Part shown: in pieces, positions 1 to 7,157 of the stretch
Layout: every line of letters begins with the position of its first letter
How positions within the stretch are numbered: the stretch's first letter is position 1
DNA from: Prevotellaceae bacterium
GTDB lineage: Bacteria; Bacteroidota; Bacteroidia; Bacteroidales; Paludibacteraceae
Assembly: GCA_031290375.1 (NCBI GenBank)
Contig: JAITNR010000063.1
Location: 1-18,305, forward strand
Length of the DNA: 18,305 nt
Direction: 5' to 3'
The notes under the pieces: model-generated
Database searches by the model: none
Told to the model about the DNA's origin: nothing
What the model saw: the letters and a program-made list of their open reading frames with translations, nothing else
Translations under genes and position numbers: made by a program

Positions 1-84
1 AGCCACAAGAGCCATCCTTGCGGGTGTTGTTTGTGCCTGTTTGTAATCAGTTAAATATACATTCTGCATCAGGAAATAACCCAT
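1..84 (-). CDS. Possible 5' end of a gene running off the left edge
   Basis: On the minus strand, one frame stays open from just after a TAA at about 123 to the window edge. The first ATG in this frame is at 84 and a second is at 69. The visible peptide starts MGYFLMQNVYLTDYKQ and carries no recognisable motif. It lies downstream of, and in the same direction as, the two SGNH hydrolase genes, so it could be a third gene of that operon; a membrane-bound O-acyltransferase is a common partner of such genes, but nothing here shows that. The open stretch is too short to rule out chance. Confidence 0.22.
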   Translation of the reverse strand, partial: MGYFLMQNVYLTDYKQAQTTPARMALVA

Positions 85-142
85 AAATTGGCTGTACCCG
101 CAAAATGATAAAAAGAATGACGTAACAAAAACTTATGTGAAA

Positions 143-1393
143 TCAATTCTCAATTTCATTGTAGTATTTCAAAAAAGCGTCAAAAAATAAGTTGCCGAGC
201 AGTTTGTAGCCCTTGAAAGTGAAGTGTATTTTGTCTTTTCTTGCTAAGCCTGTATCTTGCCATTTTTTCATTGATTGCAAGCCTCCCATAATGGCAAACT
301 GGTCCCAAACAGCACCCCCATTTTGCCGTGCAAGTTCGTAAAAAGCCGCCTGCGCCTTGGTGCCATTGGTATTCACCGCATATTTTTTCCGTTTAATCTT
401 GTGATAGGAATCGTTGTTTGTGATAAAAATAAACGCACAATCGGGCGACACACGTTTTATTCTATTAATCAATAAGTTATAATTCTCTATGAATTTATCT
501 TTATTCATATTATCATCAACCCAATCATTTATTCCAATTCCGAAAATGACCATATCGGGTGGAAAAATCGAAAGCTCTTCTTCAAAATGTTCACAATTCA
601 AATAGGAAGACACAGCAGCACCATTTACACCAACAGAGTGATACACTATCCCTTTCCTGTCATTTTCAAGCACAAATCCCGTGAGTACAAACTTATGCGG
701 CACAGTATCAAACTGTTGAAAATAGACAGTAAAGGAGTTTTCTGGATGTTTCAAATCGAAAGTATAAAAATTTGTATCAACATAATCATAATTGGGATAA
801 ACAACTCTGTTTCTGAGTTTTACCACAGGCATAACTGCCCAATCCTCGCCATCTTCTACATATCCGAGCAACTTTATTTGTTCAAAATAGAGGTAGGTTA
901 AATCATTTAAATTATTGATTTTAACTGATATTTCAGCAGATTTGTCGTCTGTATATACTGCTATTCCGCCTACCCCAAGTTTTACATTGTAATTGCGTTT
1001 CACATTTTTTTCAACCTCCCACTTTCCGTCATAAAATATGTCGTATGCGGCTGGATTGTTGGTTTTGGCAACCCTGTACGGAAAAACGTAACCGCGAGCG
1101 GGGGTCAATTCCCGATTGAAAAAATCCAAATTCTGTCGAATGGCTTCAGGAAACACACCCGCCTGCACGTGCGAACCTCCAATGTGCAAAATATTAACCT
1201 TACCATCTTTTTTGGTGTAGATGTTTTTTATTTTTGCAAAAAAATTATTAATAACAGAAGAGTCGTTTTCAGTGATTTTAAAATAGTTTTCTTTCAAATT
1301 AATAAATTTGTAATTATCAGTATTTATATTTGCTTGCGAAAACGTTATCAGGCTGATATTTAGCAGAATGGTCAGTAAAAAGGTACGGTTCAT
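143..1393 (-). CDS. Secreted SGNH/GDSL-type hydrolase (GGSH variant)
   Basis: A 416-residue protein that begins with a signal peptide (hydrophobic residues 4-18, likely cut after SQA). The SGNH blocks are readable: block I is HIGGSHVQAG near residues 70-79 with Ser74 as candidate nucleophile, where the usual GDS is GGS. A block II-like glycine lies in SVGVNGAA near 253-260, block III is GIND at 287-290, and block V is DKIHF with Asp387 and His390. This family removes or transfers acyl groups, often acetyl, on polysaccharides or peptidoglycan in the periplasm; the substrate cannot be read from sequence. The ATG overlaps the stop of the upstream hydrolase in an ATGA arrangement, so translation is probably coupled. 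The pair may act together on one polymer (inference). Confidence 0.8.
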   Translation of the reverse strand: MNRTFLLTILLNISLITFSQANINTDNYKFINLKENYFKITENDSSVINNFFAKIKNIYTKKDGKVNILHIGGSHVQAGVFPEAIRQNLDFFNRELTPARGYVFPYRVAKTNNPAAYDIFYDGKWEVEKNVKRNYNVKLGVGGIAVYTDDKSAEISVKINNLNDLTYLYFEQIKLLGYVEDGEDWAVMPVVKLRNRVVYPNYDYVDTNFYTFDLKHPENSFTVYFQQFDTVPHKFVLTGFVLENDRKGIVYHSVGVNGAAVSSYLNCEHFEEELSIFPPDMVIFGIGINDWVDDNMNKDKFIENYNLLINRIKRVSPDCAFIFITNNDSYHKIKRKKYAVNTNGTKAQAAFYELARQNGGAVWDQFAIMGGLQSMKKWQDTGLARKDKIHFTFKGYKLLGNLFFDAFLKYYNEIEN

Positions 1394-2826
1394 TTTTTGT
1401 GATTCTCCAAGATTTTGTAATAATTATAGTAGTTGTTGAGCGAAAAATATAAGAGTTCGGCTATTTTGTCAGCTCCCTTTGGCGTGAAGTGGATATAGTC
1501 GGGCGCAGCGAGAGCAGGACGCTCTTTTACCCATGCCAACATCGAATTTTCGCCGCCCATAACGGCGTACATATTCCAAAACGCAGCACCGTTTTTCACT
1601 GCTACATCTCGCATTGAATCTACCACCGAAGGCAAAATAGGGTATGTCTGTAATTTACCCTGCACCGTCTTTGACATATCGGCAGGACCAATCAGCATAA
1701 TTTTTGCGGCAGGTTGAAGTTTTTGAAAATAAACTATCTGTTTTTCAAGAACTTGCATATATTCATGCAAATTCCTCTCGTTGATAACGGGCATCATATT
1801 TCCGCCAAATTCAAGCATTATCATCTTAACATTCAGATGATTAATAACAAAAGCCATCGAAGTGGAATCAATTTGTGTGAAAAAGGTCCCCGAACTGCCG
1901 CGAATAGGAATATTATCCACATTTACTCCGTAATCGCCATCAAGCGAAACTGCTGTCAATTCAGCGTTGCCCGAAAATGAAAAGGTGCTGTTTTTTACCG
2001 AATCGTTGAGTTGGAACATCAACATTTGTGGGGTATTACTTTGATTATCAATAGTTTTTGAGGAAGAATAATTTTTTGTTGAGAGTGTTACCTGAAACCT
2101 GCCTGAATTTCTGCCTGCAAAGAGCCTGACAGCAGTCCAACGCTTTGTGTTTTCAAAAGTTCGGCTATAATTACGTGCTGAAAATGAGACAGTTCCGCCA
2201 CCCGTTACTTGCACTATTTGCCCAAGAGCCCCATATCTGTTATGCCCTGCACCGTTTTTGTGCATACCTGCAATGATAAACCGTTCAATGTTTTCAGTTG
2301 CCGTTTGCCCGACTGCCGCAGACGAAATAGGCTGAACCAAAGGAAGTAAGCCTGCTCCCAAACCGCCAAACTGCTCTTGCAGTTTTTGCCTTAAATAACC
2401 GGTAATCCTGTCTTCCTCAATTTGCGAATCGCCATAATGCAGTATATGCACTATTGTTGAGTCGTTTTTGCACTTATCCATTGCTAAAAACACTGAATTA
2501 AAAAAAGTTACATCGTTATTGGGCAAATAAAATTTTGCAGGATGAGTTGCAAAAAAATTCTTATAAAACCTGACTGTATCCTGAAAAGCCTTATCCTTCG
2601 CAGACGAAATAGAATCTTGTGTCTGTTGTATTTTCAAACTCTGTTCGAGCATTGCCATTTTTTCGGATACAGACATACTTTTATCCTTGGCAAATACCTC
2701 CTCAAGTGAGGGGAAAAACAGTCTTCTTCCAAAAAACTGAATACCATCTTTTGGAAAACAGACACAAAGTATTGCTAACAGAATTATTACAGAGGCCATA
2801 AATATCAAAGTTTTACGTGTTTTCAT
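1390..2826 (-). CDS. Membrane-anchored SGNH/GDSL-type hydrolase (GDSQ variant)
   Basis: A 478-residue protein with an N-terminal membrane segment at about residues 8-24 and no clear cleavage site, suggesting an anchored periplasmic enzyme. Block I is HYGDSQIEED (Ser134). A block II-like glycine occurs in PIRGSSG at 307-313. Block III is GGN at 341-343 rather than GxND but keeps the Asn. Block V is DYIHFTPKG with Asp443 and His446. The middle (about 200-300) is beta-rich and may be a carbohydrate-binding insertion. It shares its general plan, including a late AVMGG-type motif, with the next hydrolase, so the two look like diverged paralogues. It starts 24 bp after queC and is probably cotranscribed with it. 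A role in O-acetylation of an envelope polymer is inferred. Confidence 0.78.
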   Translation of the reverse strand: MKTRKTLIFMASVIILLAILCVCFPKDGIQFFGRRLFFPSLEEVFAKDKSMSVSEKMAMLEQSLKIQQTQDSISSAKDKAFQDTVRFYKNFFATHPAKFYLPNNDVTFFNSVFLAMDKCKNDSTIVHILHYGDSQIEEDRITGYLRQKLQEQFGGLGAGLLPLVQPISSAAVGQTATENIERFIIAGMHKNGAGHNRYGALGQIVQVTGGGTVSFSARNYSRTFENTKRWTAVRLFAGRNSGRFQVTLSTKNYSSSKTIDNQSNTPQMLMFQLNDSVKNSTFSFSGNAELTAVSLDGDYGVNVDNIPIRGSSGTFFTQIDSTSMAFVINHLNVKMIMLEFGGNMMPVINERNLHEYMQVLEKQIVYFQKLQPAAKIMLIGPADMSKTVQGKLQTYPILPSVVDSMRDVAVKNGAAFWNMYAVMGGENSMLAWVKERPALAAPDYIHFTPKGADKIAELLYFSLNNYYNYYKILENHKK

Positions 2827-2850
2827 TTTATTTGTCTCGGGCTTCTTAAT

Positions 2851-3513
2851 CTACAATTCATTTTTACTTTCTCTATAGATTTTCAGTCCTGCACTTCTGA
2901 GTTTGCAGGCAGGACAATTGCCGCAGCCGTCTCCTGTAATTCCATTGTAACAGGTAAGTGAAAAGTTTTTTACTATGTCGAATACGCCGAGTTCATCGGC
3001 AAGTTGCCATGTCTGAGCCTTGTTGAGCCACATCAGAGGCGTGTGTATGATAAACTGCTCTTCGAGGGCAAGATTAAGTGTTGCGTTCAGGGAACGAATG
3101 AAAGTATCCCGACAATCAGGATAACCGCTAAAGTCGGTCTGAGAGACGCCTGTAACAATGTTTTTCGCACCTGATTCTCGTGCATAAACAGCGGCAATAC
3201 TCAGGAAAAAGAGGTTTCTGCCCTGCACAAATGTGTTAGGCAAACTGTTTGCTGTTTTTTTCTCGTCCATTTTTATATGGATGTCGGTTAATGCATTGTG
3301 CGTAAGTTGATTAATAAACGGTATTTGCATCGTTCTCAAATCAATGTTTGCCATTTTTGCTATATTTTTTGCAGCCTGAATTTCTGTTATGTGTCTTTGT
3401 CCATAATCGAAACAGATAGCAAACACCTTTTCAAAATTTTTCTTTGCCCAAAAAAGACAGGTTGTTGAGTCCTGTCCGCCACTGAATACTACTAATGCCG
3501 AATTTTCTGTCAT
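2851..3513 (-). CDS. queC: 7-cyano-7-deazaguanine synthase (QueC)
   Basis: A 220-residue cytoplasmic enzyme of queuosine biosynthesis that converts 7-carboxy-7-deazaguanine and ammonia to preQ0 using ATP. The PP-loop is SGGQDS at residues 11-16, followed by TTCLFWA. The C-terminus carries the expected zinc site, Cys188, Cys197, Cys200 and Cys203, in the GDGCGNCPAC context. Length matches the family (about 220-230). It ends in TAG. It lies 34 bp downstream of thyA in the same direction; no other queuosine gene is in the window, and the short leader leaves no room for a preQ1 riboswitch. Its own promoter motif may lie at 3527-3534. Confidence 0.95.
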   Translation of the reverse strand: MTENSALVVFSGGQDSTTCLFWAKKNFEKVFAICFDYGQRHITEIQAAKNIAKMANIDLRTMQIPFINQLTHNALTDIHIKMDEKKTANSLPNTFVQGRNLFFLSIAAVYARESGAKNIVTGVSQTDFSGYPDCRDTFIRSLNATLNLALEEQFIIHTPLMWLNKAQTWQLADELGVFDIVKNFSLTCYNGITGDGCGNCPACKLRSAGLKIYRESKNEL

Positions 3514-3526
3514 TCGCTTTTTTTTG

Positions 3527-3534
3527 CAAAGTTA
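3527..3534 (-). promoter_or_regulatory. Candidate -7 element upstream of queC
   Basis: Reading the minus strand, TAACTTTG matches the Bacteroidota -7 consensus TAnnTTTG about 13 bp before the queC ATG. I see no TTG at the usual distance upstream, so the site is weak. It would give queC and the SGNH genes a start independent of thyA. Confidence 0.35.
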
Positions 3535-3547
3535 CAAAAAAATACAA

Positions 3548-4342
3548 TCATATTGACACGTTACCTTTGATATGCGGGTACGGGTCATAATTAATCAATT
3601 CAAAATCAGAGTATTGAAACGAAAAAATATCTTTTACATCGGGATTGATTTCCATTTGGGGCAATGGACGAGGCTCGCGTGTGAGTTGCAACTGAACCTG
3701 TTCCAAATGATTGGTATAGATATGTGCATCGCCCAAAGTATGTACAAAATCGCCGAGTTGCAAGCCGGTAACCTGTGCCATCATTTGCAGCAAAAGGGCA
3801 TAAGATGCAATGTTGAACGGCACACCGAGAAAAATATCGGCACTGCGTTGATAAAGTTGCAAACTCAATTTTGAATCTACCACGTAAAACTGAAAAAAAA
3901 CATGGCAAGGCGGCAGTTTCATATTGGGCAAATCGGCTACGTTCCAAGCACTTACGATAATTCGACGGGAGTCGGGATTCTCCTTTATCGCTTCCACCGC
4001 CTCGGAAATCTGGTCGATAAAACCGCCTTTGCAGTCATTCCAGTGCCGCCACTGGTAGCCGTAGATATGCCCCAAATCGCCGTTGTCGTCTGCCCATTCA
4101 TTCCAAATGCGTACACCGTTGTCCTGCAAATATTTTACGTTAGTGTCGCCTTTTAGAAACCACAACAACTCGTAAATAATTGATTTTAAATGCAATTTCT
4201 TGGTTGTCAAACACGGAAAACCGTCCTGAAGATTAAACCGCATTTGATGTCCAAAAATACTTATTGTGCCCGTACCTGTGCGGTCTTCCTTTCTTGTGCC
4301 TTCCGAAAGTACTCTGTCTAATAGGTTTAGATACTGTTTCAT
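3548..4342 (-). CDS. thyA: Thymidylate synthase
   Basis: A 264-residue enzyme, the same length as the E. coli protein, that methylates dUMP to dTMP with methylenetetrahydrofolate. The phosphate-binding arginine lies in RTGTGT (Arg21). The catalytic cysteine is Cys146 in LPPCHVFFQFYV. The dUMP-binding segment YQRSADIFLGVPFN spans 164-177, and the HTLGDAHIYTNH signature follows at 201-212. The C-terminal end NVSI resembles the usual hydrophobic tail. The N-terminus MKQYLNLLDRVL supports the ATG chosen. In many bacteria folA follows thyA; here queC does. A well-formed promoter lies just upstream, next to an insertion sequence remnant. Confidence 0.97.
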   Translation of the reverse strand: MKQYLNLLDRVLSEGTRKEDRTGTGTISIFGHQMRFNLQDGFPCLTTKKLHLKSIIYELLWFLKGDTNVKYLQDNGVRIWNEWADDNGDLGHIYGYQWRHWNDCKGGFIDQISEAVEAIKENPDSRRIIVSAWNVADLPNMKLPPCHVFFQFYVVDSKLSLQLYQRSADIFLGVPFNIASYALLLQMMAQVTGLQLGDFVHTLGDAHIYTNHLEQVQLQLTREPRPLPQMEINPDVKDIFSFQYSDFELINYDPYPHIKGNVSI

Positions 4343-4371
4343 TATGAGTTTAATTCACATTTTATTCATTG

Positions 4372-4402
4372 CAAATTTACGTGAAAATCTTCAGATTTGC
4401 AA
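4372..4402 (-). promoter_or_regulatory. thyA promoter (Bacteroidota -33/-7 type)
   Basis: On the minus strand a TTG (4402-4400) is followed after 20 bp by TAAATTTG (4379-4372). This fits the Bacteroidota pattern TTG, about 17-23 bp, TAnnTTTG. Transcription would start about 20-25 bp before the thyA ATG. It is the best-formed promoter in the window. The transposase remnant begins about 20 bp further upstream and leaves the promoter intact. Confidence 0.6.
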
Positions 4403-4418
4403 GTGCGCGAAATAAAGG

Positions 4419-4426
4419 CATTATCA
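4419..4426. repeat. Candidate target-site duplication of the IS1-like element (partner 5393-5400)
   Basis: The octamer CATTATCA occurs in direct orientation at 4419-4426 and 5393-5400, bracketing the transposase remnant at a distance of about 970 bp. IS1-family elements usually make 8-9 bp duplications. Against this, the left copy overlaps the transposase stop codon, I see no convincing terminal inverted repeats inside the copies, and an AT-rich octamer can recur by chance. Confidence 0.25.
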
Positions 4427-5346
4427 ATATTTCAACTCTTTGGCAAAAGTCAAACTTTGCCTTCGCAAATGAGAATTTATCTGACGCAAAGTGCCGTTTG
4501 AACGCTCTATATATGACGTATTTATCTTATTACTAACACTTTGTGACAGTTTCTGCTCTATTCTTTTTGCATCGCCAAAAACAATTCTTAGCTCCACTTT
4601 TTTCATTTTACCATTTTCTCTGGTTTTATGAACAACCGCATAATCAAGGTCATCATCTACCGTTAATTTCTTTTTCTTAGGCAAACGTCCTCGATTACCA
4701 TTGCGTTCAGGGACTGTTCCTGTCGAAAAATTCTCCTTCAAAACTGTTTCATAATCAACAAGTTCATCGCTTACAAATAATGGCTTATTTTCTATTCGAC
4801 TCAACAGAATTTGCATATATTTTCTGCAATCTTCCAATTTTCTGTCACCTACTAATGCGCAGATTATCAGGCGACTATCGGGGTCAAGTGCCGTCCAAAT
4901 CCACTTCGTTCCATAGCCTTGCTCAATCTCGTTTTCGTCTAAAGTTTTTTTAGACGAAAGACCACAATTCGTCCATTTGACACTCGTTAAGACACAGATT
5001 TTTAAGCAAATTGCTCATCACAGTTTCGGCATAATTGCCCGCTTTCAATATTACAGAGCCAACTGCATTTTTATCAAAATTCAATAGTCGGGCAGTCGCT
5101 CTAACGCCATTGCCTTCTGATACACAGCGTATTATGCTGTAAATCTGTTCCTCTGTATAATGACTGCGAAAAAATATAGTGTTGCGTGTTTCCGAAAAAA
5201 CACTTTTTACACACTTTACACATAAACATCTGTCTTTCAACACCTTTTACTGTGTATTTACTTACTTTTACAAGATTTCCCTATCCGCGCAAACCATAAC
5301 ATTTACAAGCCTCATTCGGGCAAAAATAATCATTAATTTTTTTCAT
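4424..5346 (-). pseudogene. Decayed IS1-family transposase
   Basis: Reading from the ATG at 5346, the start MKKINDYFCPNEACKCYG is a zinc-ribbon N-terminus typical of IS1-like transposases. An in-frame TAG at 5283-5281 (codon 22) interrupts it. The frame then continues to MCKVCKK, where one extra base near 5202-5195 shifts reading to VFSETRNTIFF. After a helix-turn-helix-like stretch, the first catalytic region MDELWSFV ends at TAA (4952-4950); another +1 step in the T/A run at 4952-4945 restores KKTLDENE and the rest. Candidate catalytic residues are Asp in MDELW, Asp in FVSDEL and Glu in YIERSNGTLR. The protein stops shortly after SLTFAKELKY, probably some tens of residues short. The lesions and short end argue for a dead copy, not the -1 frameshifting known in IS1. 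Confidence 0.82.
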
Positions 5347-5406
5347 ATTTTTTTGCTGCGAAGGTAATAAAAATATAGCAACTATTGTGATACATTATCA
5401 AAATAT

Positions 5407-5487
5407 GAATAATTCAATAACCGAATAACTGATTGCGTTAATCGTATTGTATTTTCAATTATTAAGTTATTCAATTATTCAATTATT
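5407..5487. repeat. AT-rich palindromic repeat, copy 1
   Basis: Two arms built from GAATAATT/GAATAACT-type units face each other: about 24 bp on the left (5408-5431) and about 24 bp on the right (5464-5487), with a few mismatches. Between them is a core with GATTGCGTT, GTATTGTATTTT and AATTATT. A related core and arms occur at 7022-7124 in the same orientation. The stop codon of the GtrA-like gene (5477-5475) is inside the right arm. It may work as a bidirectional terminator or be a dispersed repeat. Confidence 0.7.
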
Positions 5488-6011
5488 TTCTTTTTGAAAG
5501 AAATATTCTTAAACACAAAATGTTTATACATTAAGTAGTTCCACGAAAAGCCGACTATTACAGCCACAACAAGTTTTATCACAATAAAAATATCGTCAGA
5601 ATTTACCTGTCCGAACAACTTTATTAGCCATGGCATTTCCTTTATTCTTTCGGTTAGCAGGAACGTAAAACAGGTATTGAGACTGACGCTGATGAGCCAG
5701 ACAAAGAAAAATTTTACAAGAATATAACGAAATTTAATGTCTTTTGTCTTAAAAGCCCATCTGTAATTCATGAAGCAGGAGAACAAACCTCCGCATATTT
5801 GTCCGGTTACAGTGGCAAAAACATAGGATTTTATTCCGTTGGAAAAAAGATAAATAACTTTGATTTTGAAAATATCAAGAGTTTTTTTCAGCAAAAGAGC
5901 TATTGAATTGTCCACCAAAGTTGCCATCTGGGAAGACAGCTGAGACCTTAGAAAGAGGAATATCCCGCCCCTGTTGGCAAAACTGCCATATATTTTTTTC
6001 AGTTTACTCAT
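5475..6011 (-). CDS. GtrA-like membrane protein
   Basis: A 178-residue protein from the ATG at 6011; a TTG at 6035 would extend it in frame, but it would sit almost on the predicted transcription start, so ATG is preferred. It has about four membrane segments and GtrA-family signatures: an early SSQMATLVDNSIALLL, a half-repeat motif FMNYRWAFK, and near the end FSWNYLMYKHFVFK. GtrA proteins are thought to move polyprenyl-phosphate-linked sugars across the inner membrane, for O-antigen or teichoic acid decoration. It is divergent from the CDP-alcohol phosphatidyltransferase, and opposed promoter motifs lie between them, which suggests a shared lipid or glycolipid task (inference). The last codons lie in a palindromic repeat. 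Confidence 0.8.
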   Translation of the reverse strand: MSKLKKIYGSFANRGGIFLFLRSQLSSQMATLVDNSIALLLKKTLDIFKIKVIYLFSNGIKSYVFATVTGQICGGLFSCFMNYRWAFKTKDIKFRYILVKFFFVWLISVSLNTCFTFLLTERIKEMPWLIKLFGQVNSDDIFIVIKLVVAVIVGFSWNYLMYKHFVFKNISFKKKIIE

Positions 6012-6039
6012 TCTATCCAATAAATAAAAAAACAACTTA

Positions 6040-6047
6040 CAAAAGTA
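6040..6047 (-). promoter_or_regulatory. Candidate -7 element of the GtrA-like gene
   Basis: Minus-strand TACTTTTG matches TAnnTTTG and lies 28 bp before the preferred ATG. No clear TTG is seen at -33. Its position supports the ATG at 6011 over the upstream TTG. Confidence 0.4.
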
Positions 6048-6091
6048 ATATTTTTTGGTCGAAAAATGGTTTATAAGTTAAAATAAAAAAT

Positions 6092-6099
6092 TACCTTTG
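6092..6099 (+). promoter_or_regulatory. Candidate -7 element of the CDP-alcohol phosphatidyltransferase gene
   Basis: Plus-strand TACCTTTG, followed by C, matches TAnnTTTG and ends 33 bp before the ATG. The -33 region has no clear TTG. With the motif at 6040-6047 it forms a compact divergent promoter region. Confidence 0.42.
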
Positions 6100-6132
6100 C
6101 ATAAATAAATAAACAGAAAAAAAACTAACCAA

Positions 6133-7023
6133 ATGGAAGAGAAAAAACAGGATTTTGAATCGTCATTAAAATCACTCGAAACAGAGAATTATATTGATAA
6201 AAAGTTTTACCGCCCAATCGGTTACAAGATAGCGATATTGTTGAAAGGTACCGCAATAACACCTAATATTATTACCATAATTTCCATTTTTTTTGGTATT
6301 GTTGCGGGTTACCTTTTTTATCCGAATACTTTGTGGATAAATCTTTTGGGGTTTCTCTCGCTGATGTTTGCCAACGTTTTGGACTGTGTTGACGGGCAAC
6401 TTGCACGGCTTACCGGAACCAAATCTCAAGTCGGCAGGGTTCTTGACGGAGTGGCGGGGGATATTTGGTTTGTTTCGATTTACGTGTTCATTGCTCTGCG
6501 GCTCTCTCCTCAGATTGGCGAGTCCTGGTCGTGGATTTTGGCGTCTTTGGCTGGAGCCTCAAACCTCGTGCAAGCCAACATAACGGACTATTACAAAACG
6601 CTTCATCTCTATTTTATCAGTCTGAAAAAAGGTGATGAGTTCGACACTGTTGACAGGGTGAAAGAAAGATACAGTCAAATGTCAAACGGGATAAATCGCT
6701 GGCTGTATTGGCTTTATTTTTGGTATAGCGTTTTGCAGACTAAAATTACGCCTCAGCTGCAAAAACTTTTGGTGCGGCTAAAAACAAAGTACGGCGAAGA
6801 TTTTCCCGAAGATGTGCGTACCGAACTCAAACAAAAGAGCCTCGAAGTGATGCCGTATATAAATCTTACTACTTTTAACGGGCGTTCTGTGGCTTTGCTT
6901 TTTGCAATTTTGACGGGGCAAATGTGGATTTATCTCCTGTACGAAATAGTTGTGCTTAATATTGTTCTGAAAATAGCAGTGGTAAAGCACGAAAAGTTCT
7001 GCAAAAACTTTGATAATAACTGA
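6133..7023 (+). CDS. CDP-alcohol phosphatidyltransferase family protein
   Basis: A 296-residue integral membrane enzyme that joins a CDP-linked lipid or alcohol to an alcohol acceptor with release of CMP. The family motif is at residues 84-110: Asp84, Asp87-Gly88, Ala91-Arg92, Gly101, Asp105 and then Asp110. The last acidic residue follows Asp105 after four residues (GVAG) instead of the usual three. Membrane segments flank it at about 42-80 and 111-150, and two more lie near 246-285. A long hydrophilic loop (about 163-240) is larger than in simple PgsA or PssA enzymes. The acceptor is not readable; in Bacteroides a member of this family makes phosphatidylinositol phosphate, but no inositol-phosphate synthase is in this window. 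Its stop codon falls at the start of palindromic repeat copy 2. Confidence 0.85.
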   Translation: MEEKKQDFESSLKSLETENYIDKKFYRPIGYKIAILLKGTAITPNIITIISIFFGIVAGYLFYPNTLWINLLGFLSLMFANVLDCVDGQLARLTGTKSQVGRVLDGVAGDIWFVSIYVFIALRLSPQIGESWSWILASLAGASNLVQANITDYYKTLHLYFISLKKGDEFDTVDRVKERYSQMSNGINRWLYWLYFWYSVLQTKITPQLQKLLVRLKTKYGEDFPEDVRTELKQKSLEVMPYINLTTFNGRSVALLFAILTGQMWIYLLYEIVVLNIVLKIAVVKHEKFCKNFDNN

Positions 7024-7124
7024 ATAATTGAATAACTGATTACGTTCGTCATCATGGTATTGTGTTTTTAATTATTGGGTTATTGAATTAATCAGTTATT
7101 CAGTTATTCAATTATTCGGTTATT
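7022..7124. repeat. AT-rich palindromic repeat, copy 2
   Basis: The left arm begins gaataattgaataactgatt; the right arm (about 7089-7124) carries AATCAGTTATT and CAGTTATTCAATTATTCGG, its reverse complement with one unit duplicated. The core has GATTACGTT, GGTATTGTGTTTTT and AATTATT, matching copy 1 at 5407-5487 with small insertions. The TGA of the phosphatidyltransferase gene (7021-7023) overlaps its first bases. The strong palindrome could terminate transcription before the acetyltransferase gene. Confidence 0.7.
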
Positions 7125-7157
7125 TTTAATTAAACTTATAATAAAATTAAAGAAAAG

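Noticed and set aside
3514..3547. preQ1 riboswitch ahead of queC
   Set aside because: The 34 bp spacer between thyA and queC is too short and lacks a hairpin followed by an A-rich tail of the right form.
3606..3947. A 113-codon minus-strand frame inside thyA
   Set aside because: It is an alternative frame of a highly conserved gene, starts in its middle and shows no domain.
4950..4958. Programmed -1 frameshifting at the A-rich run of the IS1-like transposase
   Set aside because: The stop TAA precedes the A run in the zero frame, and the downstream coding frame is reached by +1, not -1; other lesions show the copy is dead.
5407..5487. CRISPR array or tandem-repeat array from the repeated ATTCAATTATT units
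   Set aside because: Units are very short, unequal and arranged as a palindrome, with no unique spacers and no cas genes.
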